DNA of 64,000 bases, from assembly GCA_947044405.1 (NCBI GenBank), contig CAMRHE010000035.1:4685501-4749500 (forward strand), in the 5' to 3' direction. Each line of letters begins with the position of its first letter. The stretch's first letter is position 1. The notes beneath the pieces were generated by a model. The model saw only the letters and a list, made by a program, of their open reading frames with translations. It searched no databases and was not told where the DNA came from. A program made the translations under genes and the position numbers. Of the stretch, positions 54,804 through 64,000 are shown piece after piece. Origin of the DNA: Leptodactylus fallax (taxonomy: Eukaryota > Chordata > Amphibia > Anura > Leptodactylidae).

Positions 54804-57411
54804 CAGGGTTGGACTGGCCCACCGGGGGACCTGTGAATCCCCCCGCTGGGCCCCGTGCCTTTAGGGGGCACTACTGGACCCCCACTGCTTTTTTTTTTAA
54901 TAGGGAATGGAGATGCGGTAACGGCCCCTATTCACTTACCTCTCCCTGCTCCTGGCCAGGGAACCCCCACGTACGCCGCGCATTACGTCATCACGACGTG
55001 ATGTGCGGTGCGTAGTGTCCAGCCTGAAGTGGGACGAGTAGAGGCCGCAAGCAGGAGCGGGGCGAGGTAAGTGATGTAGCCAGATTCTCCCTGGTTTTGC
55101 GATCTGGTTGTAACAACCGGATCACAAGACCGGGAAGAAGTGTCGCTGACACCACTGGCTTCCTGCTCACAGGCTTGTAGGCCACGGGCTCAATTGAGCC
55201 TGTAGCCTACAACCTAAGCGCCAATCCTTACCTGTCTGCTCCTGTCATCCTCCTGCTTCTTCCTGCTCCGGGCGCACATGACGTCACATCAGTGCGCCCG
55301 GAGCAAGATGGAGCGGAGGCGACAGGGGCAGACAGGTAAGTAATGATCTAATGCTGCTACAGGGGGGACTTGTGAAGGGGCTACTGTATGGTTCATACAG
55401 CGTCCCTCTCACTATCCCCCCCATACATTAGCCACTTCACTATCCCCCCCCATACATTAGCCACTTCACTATTCCACCCCCCATACAGTGGCCCCCTTCA
55501 CTGGTCCCCTATACTGTGTGGGAACCATTGATGGAGCCATTATATTGTGTGTTGTGGGGTGAGCAGTGATGGAGGCCAATAGCCTGGGGGACATTAAAGG
55601 GATTGTCCAGGATAACATTAAAAAAAAAAAAAATAATTAGACTGGGGCAGGTGAAACCTTCCCCCCCCAAAAAAAAACTTACTCTCCTGTCCCTAGTGTC
55701 TCCTAGCGCAGTTCGGTCCTGCAGCTCTGCTGTTTTCTTCTGCACGTGACCCCTGAGGCCAATCAGTGGCTTGAGGGAAGGGACCTAGGATGTCACAGCC
55801 AGTGAGGACTTCCGGCAAAAGAAGACAGTGCAGCTGCAGGACTGGACTGTGCTGGAAGGATACCGGAGCATCGGGGACAGGTGAGTATGTTTTTTTTTGT
55901 TTGTTTTTTTTTACCTCCCCCAGACTAATTACAAAAAAATATATATGCTGGACAGCCTCTATAAAGTGTGGGGCATTAGGTGGTTATATTAAAGGGGTTG
56001 TCCAGGCATAATTTTTATGGTTTATCCTCAGGATAGGCCATAAATACCTTATTCATAGATTGTAAGCTAGCTCTTGCGAGCAGGGCCCTCAGTCCCAGTG
56101 TGTGAATTGAATATTTCTTTGTAATGTATCTTTTTTGTCAGTACTTGAACCCTACAAATTGTACAGTGCTGCGGAATATGTTGGCGCTATATAAATAAAA
56201 TTTATTATTATTATTATTATTATCTCTAGGGGGCCAACCCCGGACCGATCAACTGTATGGAGCCACTTCCAGCGCCCGTCCTGTACACATTACGGAGCCG
56301 GAAGCAGAAAGCTCTGTCCACTGTATAGGGGCTTGGACACCTTCACTGCATCTCAGCACATATTGAAGTCAGTAGGAGCTGAGCTGCAGTGAAGGCGCCA
56401 AGCTGCTGTACAGCGGATGGAGCTTTCTGCTTCCGGCCCTGTGTTGTGTACAGAATGGGTTCCGGAAGTGGTTCCGTACAGCTGATGGGGCCAGGTGTCA
56501 GACCCCTAGCAATCAAGTATTTTTGGCCTATCCTGAGCATAGGCCATAAAAAAAAAAAAATAACCCTGGACAACCCCTTTAATATGCCCCACACCGTTTA
56601 ATGTCCCCCTCACAGGATGTTAGATCCCCATCACTGCCCCACACAATATAATGGCCCCATCACTGTTCCCCTTACAGTGTGGGGGACAGTGCAGAGACCA
56701 CTGTATGGGGGGACCAGTGAAGTGGCCATAAAAAAATTTGGCCCAAACAACCCCTTTAAAGAGGCTGTCCATAAATTGGAGCAACCACTGTGGCGGTCAG
56801 GGAGGTGTAAAATTAAAAAAAAGCATACTCACCTGTCCCCGCACCCCAATGTTCCCCGCCTGTGTCTGTTCGGTCTCATGGCGGCGCCTCATTTCTGGAA
56901 ATCCTGTACCTAATTGGTCTTACCAGTCACATGAGGTGCAAGACTTCCAGCAAGAAGGCGCCAGCATGAGACTGAATGGACACTGGCAGCAGACAACGGA
57001 GCACTGGGGACTGGTGAGTATGCGAATTGGGTTGCTCCAATTCCTGGACAACCTCTTTAAAGTATTTATACATCTTTCTAATATTGGTGGCCTGTCCTTA
57101 GGATAGGCCATCAATATTACATCTGCAGGGGTCCGACAGCCAGGACTTCTGCAGATCAGCTTTACCAGGACAGTGCGGCTACAGGTAATGGTAACAATTC
57201 TAGGAGCCATGCTGTTCACTTGCCATACAGGGTATAGCAGTGGGTTTAGGTAGTGCAGAGGTGAACATCATATGGCTGTGAGCAGCATGGCTCCCAACAT
57301 GTTAATACATTTAGCCACCCTGTCTCAGTACAGCTGATCTGCAAGGTTCCTAGCGGTGGGCCTCTAGAAACAAATCCACTGGTGGGCCTTAGACATCCCA
57401 GTCCGACACTG
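54804..57411. mobile_element. Non-autonomous hAT-type element with perfect 8-bp duplication
   Basis: Flanked by TATACATG at 54796-54803 and 57412-57419. Left end CAGGGTTGGACTGGCCCACC; the right end on the other strand reads CAGTGTCGGACTGGGATGTC, sharing CAGNGTNGGACTGG. Removing the element rejoins the Gypsy-2 integrase frame around its zinc-binding Cys. These features are diagnostic of hAT. The 2608-bp interior has no transposase. It holds several palindromic GC-rich modules, TTAAAGGGATTGTCC words and repeated CAGGTGAGTA-like sites. Mobilisation would need an enzyme from elsewhere. Confidence 0.9.
56038..56222 (+). repeat. Short retroposon tail with ATT repeat
   Basis: AGATTGTAAGCTAGCTCTTG, CGAGCAGGGCCCTCAGTCCC, GTGCTGCGGAATATGTTGGC and TATATAAATAAAATTTATTA, ending in (TTA)n. 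Reverse copies lie at 34073 and 35078. The trinucleotide tail suggests LINE-type insertion. It sits inside the hAT-type element. Confidence 0.65.
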
Positions 57412-57420
57412 TATACATGC

Positions 57421-58790
57421 GTTAATAAGTGCTTCCACTTGTTTATCTAGTCTTGGAAACCATACTTTCTCCCTAAGCAATTGCTTTGTTTTAACTATAC
57501 CTTGATGAGCCTCGTGAGCCAGATCGATCACTCTACTTTGAAGTTTCTGAGATATGACAAGGTGGTTGTCACGCAGTAGTATGTTTGAGTCAGACACAGA
57601 GAGGGAGTGTCTTACATGAAAGAAGGCCTGCAAATATGCTGTTTGACCCTATGGTTGAAGGCGAGCCTCAGCTAGAAAAGCTCCAGTTCTTAGACCGAAC
57701 AGCGTCAATAACTAACTGGAGTTGGGGATCAGAATCTACCGTATGTTTAATTTCTTCTATTGTCATTGCTCTTGGCACAGAATGTGTAACAACGAAATTT
57801 ACATGCTCCTCAGCTCCACATGCTAAGACAGTGGCCGGCAAGTCAACTTTGGTATACTGTGTTGAAGGGTGTCTTGAAAAATAGTCCGCAGGGTTCCCAG
57901 CTCCTGCCTCATATCTCAAATGAAAGTGGTAGTTCTGTAGGCGGAGTAGCCAGCGTTCAAGTCGTGGGGGTGACTTTGACGAATGTTTATTGAAGATTGG
58001 AATGAGTAGTTTATGATCACTTACCACTGTGAATGGACGACCAAAGAAGTAAAGATGGAAATGAAGGCATCCCCAAACAACTGCAAGACCTTCCCTCTCA
58101 GTTTGGGAATAGCACTGTTCCGTCTCTGTTAAAGCCTTGCTTGCATAGGAGACTGTGGAAACGCTACCAGTTTTGGACACCTGAGTTAAAATCGCACCAA
58201 GGACTACAGGACTGGCATCCACAATGAGCTCAGTAGACTTTAGAGGGTCAAAATAGGCCATGACTTTGTCACTAGTCAGACTGGACTTTAGTGTGTCAAA
58301 TGTTAATTGATGTTCAACCATCCATGACCAAGGAGCATCTTTTTTAGTGAGATGTCGTATGGGTTCAGAAACAGTAGCCAGATAAGGTATGAAACGTCCA
58401 CAGTATGTGACCAGTCCAAGAAAACTCCAGACATCTGATACATTTTGAGGCTGGCTAGCAGAGGTTATGGCAGCTATTTTCTCAGGGTCTGCAGAAACGC
58501 CATTTTCAGAAAAAAATATAGCCCAAAAAATTTAATGACGTCTGGTTGAACTCACATTTTGACGGATTTACGGTTAGATTGCAGGTTTGCAGTCTCTGAA
58601 AGACTTGTTCTAAGTGATTGTCATGTTCCTTCAGGGTTGTGCCAAAGATAAGGATGTCATCACTGACATTGAGGACTCCAGGTATTCCTGAAAGAACCTG
58701 TCTGATAATGTTCTGAAATATTTCTGCAGCTGATGAAATGCCAAAGTTCAGCCTCTTGAACCTTCTCAGACCAACATGAGTGCTAAAAGT
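57421..58790 (-). pseudogene. Gypsy-2 RT palm to integrase zinc-binding region
   Basis: Minus strand, high to low coordinates. VLNVSDDILIFGT holds the RT catalytic pair (about 58625-58660). SDVWSFLGLVTYCGRFIPYL is the connection (about 58385-58440). From 58321 one frame is open: VDASPVVLGAILTQVSK (RNase H Asp), REGLAVVWGCLHFHLYFFG (Glu), VVSDHKLLIPIF (Asp) and YEAGAGNPADYFSRHP, down to 57668. After a stop, VISQKLQSRVIDLAHEAHQG and NACIQC give the integrase His-His-Cys-Cys module (57425-57560). There the hAT-type element interrupts. Several frame changes lie between 58330 and 58790. Confidence 0.85.
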
Positions 58791-58792
58791 TG

Positions 58793-59563
58793 TTATATAT
58801 CTGGAGTCTGGGTGAGTTCAAGCTGATGATAACCAGATTTTAGATCAATTTTTGAAAATATTTTTGCACCATTTAGATCTGTGAGAATGTCATCAATATT
58901 AGGCGTAATGTGCCTTTCTCTTTGAATGGCTCGATTGGCATGTTGCATATCCACACATAATCTGATTTTACCAGGCTGCTGAGGTTTAGGTGCAACAACA
59001 ATTGGTGAGACCCAGGAAGTTGGGCCCTCCACATGTTCAATAACATCAGATGTCTCCAGGTCTTGAAGTTCTTTCTCCACAAACTTGAGGACATGTAATG
59101 GGACTCACCTGTGAGGTTGAACTGAAGGCTGTACCGACTGGTCAATGTGTAATTTCACTTGAAAGAGTTGAGGATATTCCTGCATAATATTTTGGACAGT
59201 AGAGTATGTTGCGCTGTTTACCAGTTTCACTAGGCCCAGAGATACTGCACTACTGCAGCTGAGAAGAGTGTCTGCAGAACACTCCACTACATAAAAAGTG
59301 TCCATGATGGATTTTCCATCAGACGTTAGAACTGACTGAAATTTGCCACACAGGGGTAATGCAGTAGCTGAACCATAAGGATTTATCTTCAGATTAGTAC
59401 ATTGCAAAGCAGGTTTGGTCTTTAACTGGTTATAGGTTATAGGTCTTGCTGGGCTCATCAGTAGGGAGCACTGACTGAACTTTCTGTGGCATGAGTTGTT
59501 TTGCAGAAAGAGAAGATTGTAATTTAGATCTGCAAACTTTTGCAAAGTGATTTTGTTTCCCAC
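58793..59563 (-). pseudogene. Gypsy-2 protease remnant and RT start
   Basis: The protease active-site DTG region is not recognisable. What remains is its C-terminal side (ATALPLCGKFQSVLTSDGKS, FYVVECSADTLLSCSSAVSL, about 59225-59375). A linker leads to RT: SWVSPIVVAPKPQQPGKIRL (about 58960-59020), CVDMQHANRAIQRERHITPN and IFSKIDLKSGYHQLELTQ (about 58803-58860) with the first catalytic Asp in KIDL. A frame change near 59100 separates the linker from RT. Confidence 0.8.
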
Positions 59564-59814
59564 AGATATGACACGTTACTCCCTTTGCTGGGCAGGGTTT
59601 CTGATGAGGATAAGCACCTCCACAGTTGTAGCAGGTTGCAGCCTGTGTGAGAGGCGCATGTGGCTTCTGAGTGAGTTTTGCTATTGAAGATGGCTGCTCA
59701 GGCATACAGTCTGTGTTCTCTATAAGTTTAGCTTGATTCTCTGCTTCATCATGAATACGTGCTATGTCCAGTAGCTTTGGTGGAATCTCTGAGTGCTTGT
59801 ATCCTTAACTTAGA
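59440..59814 (-). pseudogene. Gypsy-2 gag nucleocapsid, two zinc knuckles
   Basis: CYNCGGAYPHQKPC and CHICGKQNHFAKVC (about 59535-59635) are tandem CCHC-type knuckles that bind element RNA. The upstream LLDIARIHDEAENQAKLIEN stretch (about 59715-59775) is the end of the gag capsid region, in a shifted frame. The solo LTR at 59815 separates it from the rest of gag. Confidence 0.85.
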
Positions 59815-60658
59815 TGAGACTGTGATGATTCCACTTAAATATGGCTATAACTCAAAGATGTATTTTGATCTCTGGGTATCGTATCTCCCTCTTACTTCCA
59901 TTTACTCCAACTGTGCGTAGCTCTAATCCTAGGTGTATGTTGTCAGTAGTGGCAACAATGTAACAATAGGGCTTTGTACTCATCCCAGAATGGCTCCAGT
60001 GAATTCCTACATAGCACTGGGTGATCAAATACACATGTATTGTTTGGTCTGGGCTGCTGATCAGACCTGGTTGATAACATATAGAAGGCATTGTGTCATT
60101 CCACTTGGTCCCATCTCCTTACAAAGAATCTTGACTTGAGTGTGTTAATCAATCAGACTTGCCGTCGCCGGTGACCTCATTCTGGGTGGTGTAATCAAGG
60201 GTATAAAAGATGAGGTAAGAGGTCAGTGAGAGAGAATACTATGGAGAGACTACAGAATACTATGATGAGACTGTGCTGAGACTACTAAGAGACTACAGAG
60301 GATATACTGTGATGAGCATGCAGGCTGGAATGCTGTGATGCTGCTGCTAGGAGCCTCCACTGGTTATCTCCACATGCTATGTGTGAGTGTTGGACTATAG
60401 AGCCACATCAAGGATATGTGTGGTAAAGTAATTATTTCACTTTTATTCCCTTTTTATTTTATGCGCTGTATCTTGTAACTAGTAACTGTTAATGCTTGTA
60501 TATATCTGCATATCTGTTCTGAACTGCATGTGTCACATGTTAATACCGACCCATCTAGGGGTTAATAAATATACAAAATTTAGAAAGCTTGTCTTGTATT
60601 TATCTTGTGGACCCAGCACTCACTGGCGGTGAGTGTGGTTTTTAGTAAAGAAGTCTCA
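59815..60658 (+). mobile_element. Probable solo LTR inside Gypsy-2 gag
   Basis: 844 bp between TGAGACT and AGTCTCA, a perfect inverted terminus of the TG...CA type. A TATAAAAG box lies at about 60202-60210 and AATAAA at about 60565, the order expected on the plus strand. Removing the block brings the gag capsid codons LAHT and SKLRIQALRDSTK together. No target duplication is visible, so the class is uncertain. Confidence 0.65.
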
Positions 60659-61144
60659 GGTGTGGGCCAACACGGTGTTGGCGCACTGAGGATCTTTCAC
60701 AGAGACACATCCTTGTATGATTTGCATCAGAATTTCCTTGTCTGTATCTGCAAATTCACAGTAAGCTGCAATTTGTCTTAAGTGGACATGATATGTATCA
60801 ATGCTTTGTGATGGTGAATGTTTTGACTGTCTAAACTTGAAATTTTCAAAGGCAGCATTTATGTATGGAGAGAAGTGCTTACTTAATGCAGCTTTGCATA
60901 GCTCATAGTCCCTGTCCTCCCCTGTATTAGGCAGAGTTGTGAAGATATCATAGACTTTATCCCCTGCATAGTATAACAACATTGCTTTCTTTCTTGCATT
61001 GTCAGTAGTGTTCAGTGCTTGCAGAAAGCGTTTCAGCCATTTATTCCAGCATGCTGCCAAGTTTGCTTGGGGCTGGTGCACATCAAATGCAACAAAGGAG
61101 GATAAGCAGGCCATGGCTGGTGCTAGTATTGCAGACTTGTACAC
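60659..61144 (-). pseudogene. Gypsy-2 gag capsid region
   Basis: 162 codons open. Structural protein of the virus-like particle. The likely start is MACLSSFVAFDVHQPQANLA at 61114, since the earlier Met (61144) is not family-like; the frame may begin even closer to the LTR. NLAACWNKWLKRFLQALNTT, MLLYYAGDKVYDIFTTLP and FENFKFRQSKHSPSQSIDTY follow the general Gypsy capsid pattern. It ends at the solo LTR and continues at 59814. Confidence 0.75.
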
Positions 61145-61182
61145 AATTTGCTGTAGCTGTGAAATACCTTTATTGGATGGTT

Positions 61183-61199
61183 CTTAATCCTCGTTGCCA
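61183..61199 (-). promoter_or_regulatory. Gypsy-2 primer-binding site
   Basis: TGGCAACGAGGATTAAG on the minus strand begins three bases after the 5' LTR. It starts with TGG, as required to pair with a tRNA CCA end. The tRNA is not identified. Confidence 0.7.
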
Positions 61200-61201
61200 A
61201 T

Positions 61202-61425
61202 TCTAGTGTTGTAGTGAGGATGCAGGTCACCTGGAATAAGTCCACTATGCGATAATGACTTTTATGGATCAGACATCTTTATTCCATGATCCCTTCAAGG
61301 CTTCCTGTCTAGCATTCTTCCTCCTAGCTCAGCTCCTCCTCCCTTACTACCTCACTGTTGCTAGGCAGACAAAGCAAAATGAATAAGCAGCAAAGAACAT
61401 ACAGAATACTTATAACAACATCACA
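61202..61425 (-). repeat. Gypsy-2 5' LTR
   Basis: 224 bp, minus strand TGTGATGTTG...CAACACTAGA. The last dinucleotide is GA instead of CA, a point change relative to the 3' LTR. Confidence 0.9.
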
Positions 61426-61805
61426 AGTCCGGGGACAGGTGTCCTGAAGACAGACCATACAAAACTTTAAGCCTGGACAACCCCTTTAATATACCCCCCC
61501 TAATTGCCCCACACATTAAAGAGGTTGTCCAGCACAATTTTTTTTAATTAGGCTGGGGAAGGTGAAGAAAAAAAAATCAAGAAAAAACAAAAAACATACT
61601 GTTCTTCCAGCGTTTTCCGGTCCTAATGCTCTGCTGTCTTCTTTTGGTGAAAGTCCTTGCCGGCTGTAAGTATTGGTGCTTAGCTTTGAGCCTGTGACCT
61701 AAAAGTCTGCCTATTAAAAAAGCAGTGGGGGTCCAATAGAGCCCATCTAAAGGCAAAGGGCCCACCAGTGGATTCACCTGGTGAGCTAGTCAGCAATAAC
61801 ACAAA

Positions 61806-62674
61806 CACCTAGTCACAAGTGTACAAAAGTAATAGCAAACTTTTCTTACGTTGTAGAAATTCCAAAATCCTCTCAGTGCTTGCAGGGAATGCAGTTTGCA
61901 GACTTGTACAGGCGGCAATGATAACAGCCCTTTCCATTTACTGTGTGAACAGAGAACAGGCCCAGTCATCAGTATGTGATCTCTTGGGATCTGACAAACC
62001 GACCCTGCATTGATCATTTATCCTAGAAGCCTCTGGTTGCCAGAAGCTAAAGTCAGGGACAAAATCAGGATAAGACGTCATAAGCAATAGCAACAAATTA
62101 TGTACTTTAAAATGTAAGTCCCATTTTATGTTTCTTATTGCTGTTGTGTAAGGGGGTGTTTGGTGAACATTTTTATAATATACATAAATAAACCATTTAT
62201 ATTACAGTAGATTCTAAGGTTAGTGAGAATCAAGAATGCCACACATCACTGATGTAAGTGATTTAATAAAAGAACAGAAAATAAGCAAGTACAAGCAAAC
62301 AAGCAAAAGACAATAAACAAGAATACAAGCACACTTACACAAGTTTGGCGTGAAACCAATGTCAGCTAGCTGACACTCCAATGTACACAGGCAAATCACA
62401 GATTATGAGATTCCACACTATAAACAACTTTTCTTTGTTTTTTTTCCATGTAAGGGTGAGGTGTGGCTGTACAGGGCTGTCTTGTGTAATATATGCCTCC
62501 CTTTCTCCTCTCACCTCTAACTCATTTTTCACCAACCCCTTGGGGGTGCTGGTATATTGACTTTTTATTTTGTCATTGGCCTTCCAACTGTTCACTGGTG
62601 AACATGTAACAATACAGACATAGACAAACAGAACATGTAACATGTATAAACATAACAGATAGGGATGGTCCTAT
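61806..62674. other. No recognisable feature
   Basis: About 870 bp. Short AAGCAAACAAGCAAAAG words near 62285-62310. No gene or known repeat recognised. Confidence 0.45.
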
Positions 62675-63795
62675 TGTGGCATCCCAGAGCTGGCTATGGC
62701 TGGGCTGAGGGTGATCTCTGTGCATTGTATTATTTCCTGTTGCTTCATAGCCTGTGTGACATAGCAGGGGGTCCTAAGTCTCACACAACACAGCACCACC
62801 TAGTGAGCCTCACACATGCATTACACCTCGCATAAGATTGAATAGTAACCAAATGTCCAATGGGAGGACATCGCCTGGGAAAAGGGGAGGAGTCAGCTGA
62901 TCACTGGGTCCCCATGGTAACACCCCTGCAGGAAGGTCCTGCGTGTGAGGAGTTAGAAGTGTGGAGTGTTAGGAGGAGGAGGTGAGGAGATAAGTGTGAT
63001 GTCCTGTGAAGAAAGCAGTGAGTTTAGTGCAGGAATCTCAAGTCCTAGACAGGCCCAGGAAGGTTGGAGAGCTGACATACTCCAGCTATTCAGAAGATCC
63101 TGTCCCCTGTCTGCCTAGCCATCGCCCTGAAGGAAGTCAAGCATCATTATCTTGTCAGCATGAGACTGTGGAGAGAACATTCTGGAACACGTGCTCCATA
63201 GCAAGTATCACAGGATCCAGGGGCCAAGGCCAGACCTGTGGAATATCCTGCCACCCTGACTATTGCACCCCGAAACTCTGAGCTATCAGGACCACATAAC
63301 GTGAGTGGGGAATATTATGTACTAGTATCATGGTGGGCATCCTCCTAAGAGCCAAATAGGAGCCCAGACGCACCTTAGGGCTGTAACACTGAAGTATAAG
63401 GGGCTAGGAACACCTTTCATCAAGTCTACCCTGCACCCCAGGACTTTGCTGTGTCTCCAGGCGTACCCCGTTGTTTTGTATTGAAGAAACTGTTTAAGCA
63501 TTTGTGCCTCCACACCCATGGAAGTAAAAGTTCAACTTTACAACTGTTTCTGTGTCTGACTCTGCACCGACAACATCAGGGCGCCCTAAACACCACCAGG
63601 CGGCACAGTATAGGGGAAGCGCCCCGGGGGAACAATCACCACCAACATTTGTGCAGCCCCCTCATCACCGGTACCAGTGGTGGTAACGTGGGACAGCACC
63701 AGCGCTGCGCCCTTGTGCCCAGAGACCGTGACAAGTCTGCGCTGTTTGCACCCCGCAATCCCAACTGCAGCGTTACCTTCCATCTGGTCACCACA
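62675..63795 (+). mobile_element. Putative 5' LTR of an element leaving the window
   Basis: Starts TGTGGCATCCC and ends GGTCACCACA, giving TGTGG...CCACA termini over 1121 bp, GC-richer than its surroundings. A tRNA-primer-like site follows after eight bases. No second copy lies in the window to confirm it, and no clear AATAAA or TATA box was found, so this is tentative. Open frames of up to 158 codons inside have no recognisable domain. Confidence 0.45.
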
Positions 63796-63803
63796 AGAAA
63801 AAC

Positions 63804-63821
63804 TGGCGTCACGAACAGGAT
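63804..63821 (+). promoter_or_regulatory. Putative primer-binding site
   Basis: TGGCGTCACGAACAGGAT starts with TGG just downstream of the putative LTR. The tRNA is not identified. Confidence 0.45.
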
Positions 63822-64000
63822 ACGGGTGTGTGCCATTTTGAGAAAGTCGCCACGAAAAGTGCGCCAAATTGTCTCCAGAGCATCGGTCTTTATTGTGGAC
63901 TTTGCTAAGATCAAGTTTATTCCCTGAGAGTGCTTGCCACAAAGAGGGGGAGCCCTATACCCCTTAAGTAAGCCCTAAAGACTGTCCTCTCAGTGTGTTA
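63822..64000 (+). other. Possible untranslated leader of the right-edge element
   Basis: No gag motif is visible before the window ends. Confidence 0.35.

Larger units (their letters stand above)
51880..61425 (-). mobile_element. Gypsy-2: Gypsy LTR retrotransposon with both LTRs and target duplication
   Basis: Minus-strand element with two 224-bp LTRs (51880-52103 and 61202-61425), flanked by AGTCC at 51875-51879 and 61426-61430. The order on the minus strand is 5' LTR, primer-binding site, gag, gag zinc knuckles, protease remnant, RT, RNase H, integrase, polypurine tract, 3' LTR. Three later insertions split it: Tc1-D (52561-54164), a hAT-type element (54804-57411) and a solo LTR (59815-60658). 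Without them it is about 4.5 kb. The VSDDILIFG RT motif and paired zinc knuckles suggest the Mag-like branch of Gypsy; this is inference. Confidence 0.9.
51321..61805. mobile_element. Non-autonomous hAT-like repeat split by Gypsy-2
   Basis: Left part 51321-51879 and right part 61426-61805. Both resemble 54804-57411: TTAAAGGGGTTATCC words, GGAAGCAGAAAGCTCCATCC-like and GCCACTTCACTGG-like stretches on the left; CCTGGACAACCCCTTTAAT, GCAGTGGGGGTCCAATAGAGCC and GGGCCCACCAGTGGATTC on the right. The right terminus (about 61805) is eroded; the left terminus is missing. No coding content. Confidence 0.65.

Noticed and set aside
54795..57420. 10-bp target duplication GTATACATGC for the hAT-type element
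   Set aside because: G and C at its edges belong to the CAG...CTG termini. The true duplication is the 8-bp TATACATG, as expected for hAT.
63451..63942. Overlapping open frames of 92-158 codons near the right edge
   Set aside because: No domain and mutually overlapping on both strands; inside the putative LTR.

Overview
The window looks like repeat-rich nuclear DNA from an amphibian, most likely a frog. This is inferred from AT-rich non-coding sequence packed with many Tc1/mariner families, palindromic MITEs with TAAGGCCCCAC or AAAGGGGTTNTCC ends, TTAA-flanked elements, L1- and Rex1-like LINEs and Gypsy LTR elements. I see no ordinary host exon, tRNA, rRNA or CRISPR array. Nearly every coding stretch belongs to a transposable element, and most are broken. 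Layout: 0-9 kb holds fold-back repeats, a degenerate Tc1, a hAT-like composite (2.5-5.4 kb) containing two minisatellites, a MITE inside a tandem array, and a solo LTR. 9-20 kb holds an old Tc1 remnant, a nearly intact Tc1 (10.3-11.9 kb), a reverse-strand solo LTR with a palindromic MITE inside, and a Tc1 interrupted by a small LTR element (15657-17123). That element encodes a piece of the host hnRNP U SPRY domain and is the most unusual object here. MITEs follow at 17.8-22.2 kb. 22.5-31.3 kb is a nest: Tc1 copy I is split by a full-length-like L1 (17-bp target duplication), and the L1 is split by another Tc1 (copy J). 31.5-41.2 kb holds a TTAA-type element, MITEs, retroposon tails, a Rex1-like LINE with a single frameshift, about 1.9 kb with nothing recognised, and a fossil Gypsy RT. 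41.2-51.3 kb is a plus-strand Gypsy (Gypsy-1) whose integrase is split by a cluster of three Tc1 copies. 51.3-61.8 kb is a hAT-like repeat split by a minus-strand Gypsy (Gypsy-2) with two 224-bp LTRs and a 5-bp target duplication. Gypsy-2 is itself split by a Tc1, a 2.6-kb hAT-type element and a solo LTR. At the right edge a putative LTR and primer-binding site begin another element that leaves the window. The elements do not form a pathway. Their nesting gives a relative order of invasions: the hAT-like family, then Gypsy-2, then hAT again; and Tc1-I, then L1, then Tc1-J. Element names such as Tc1-A or Gypsy-2 are labels for this window only.
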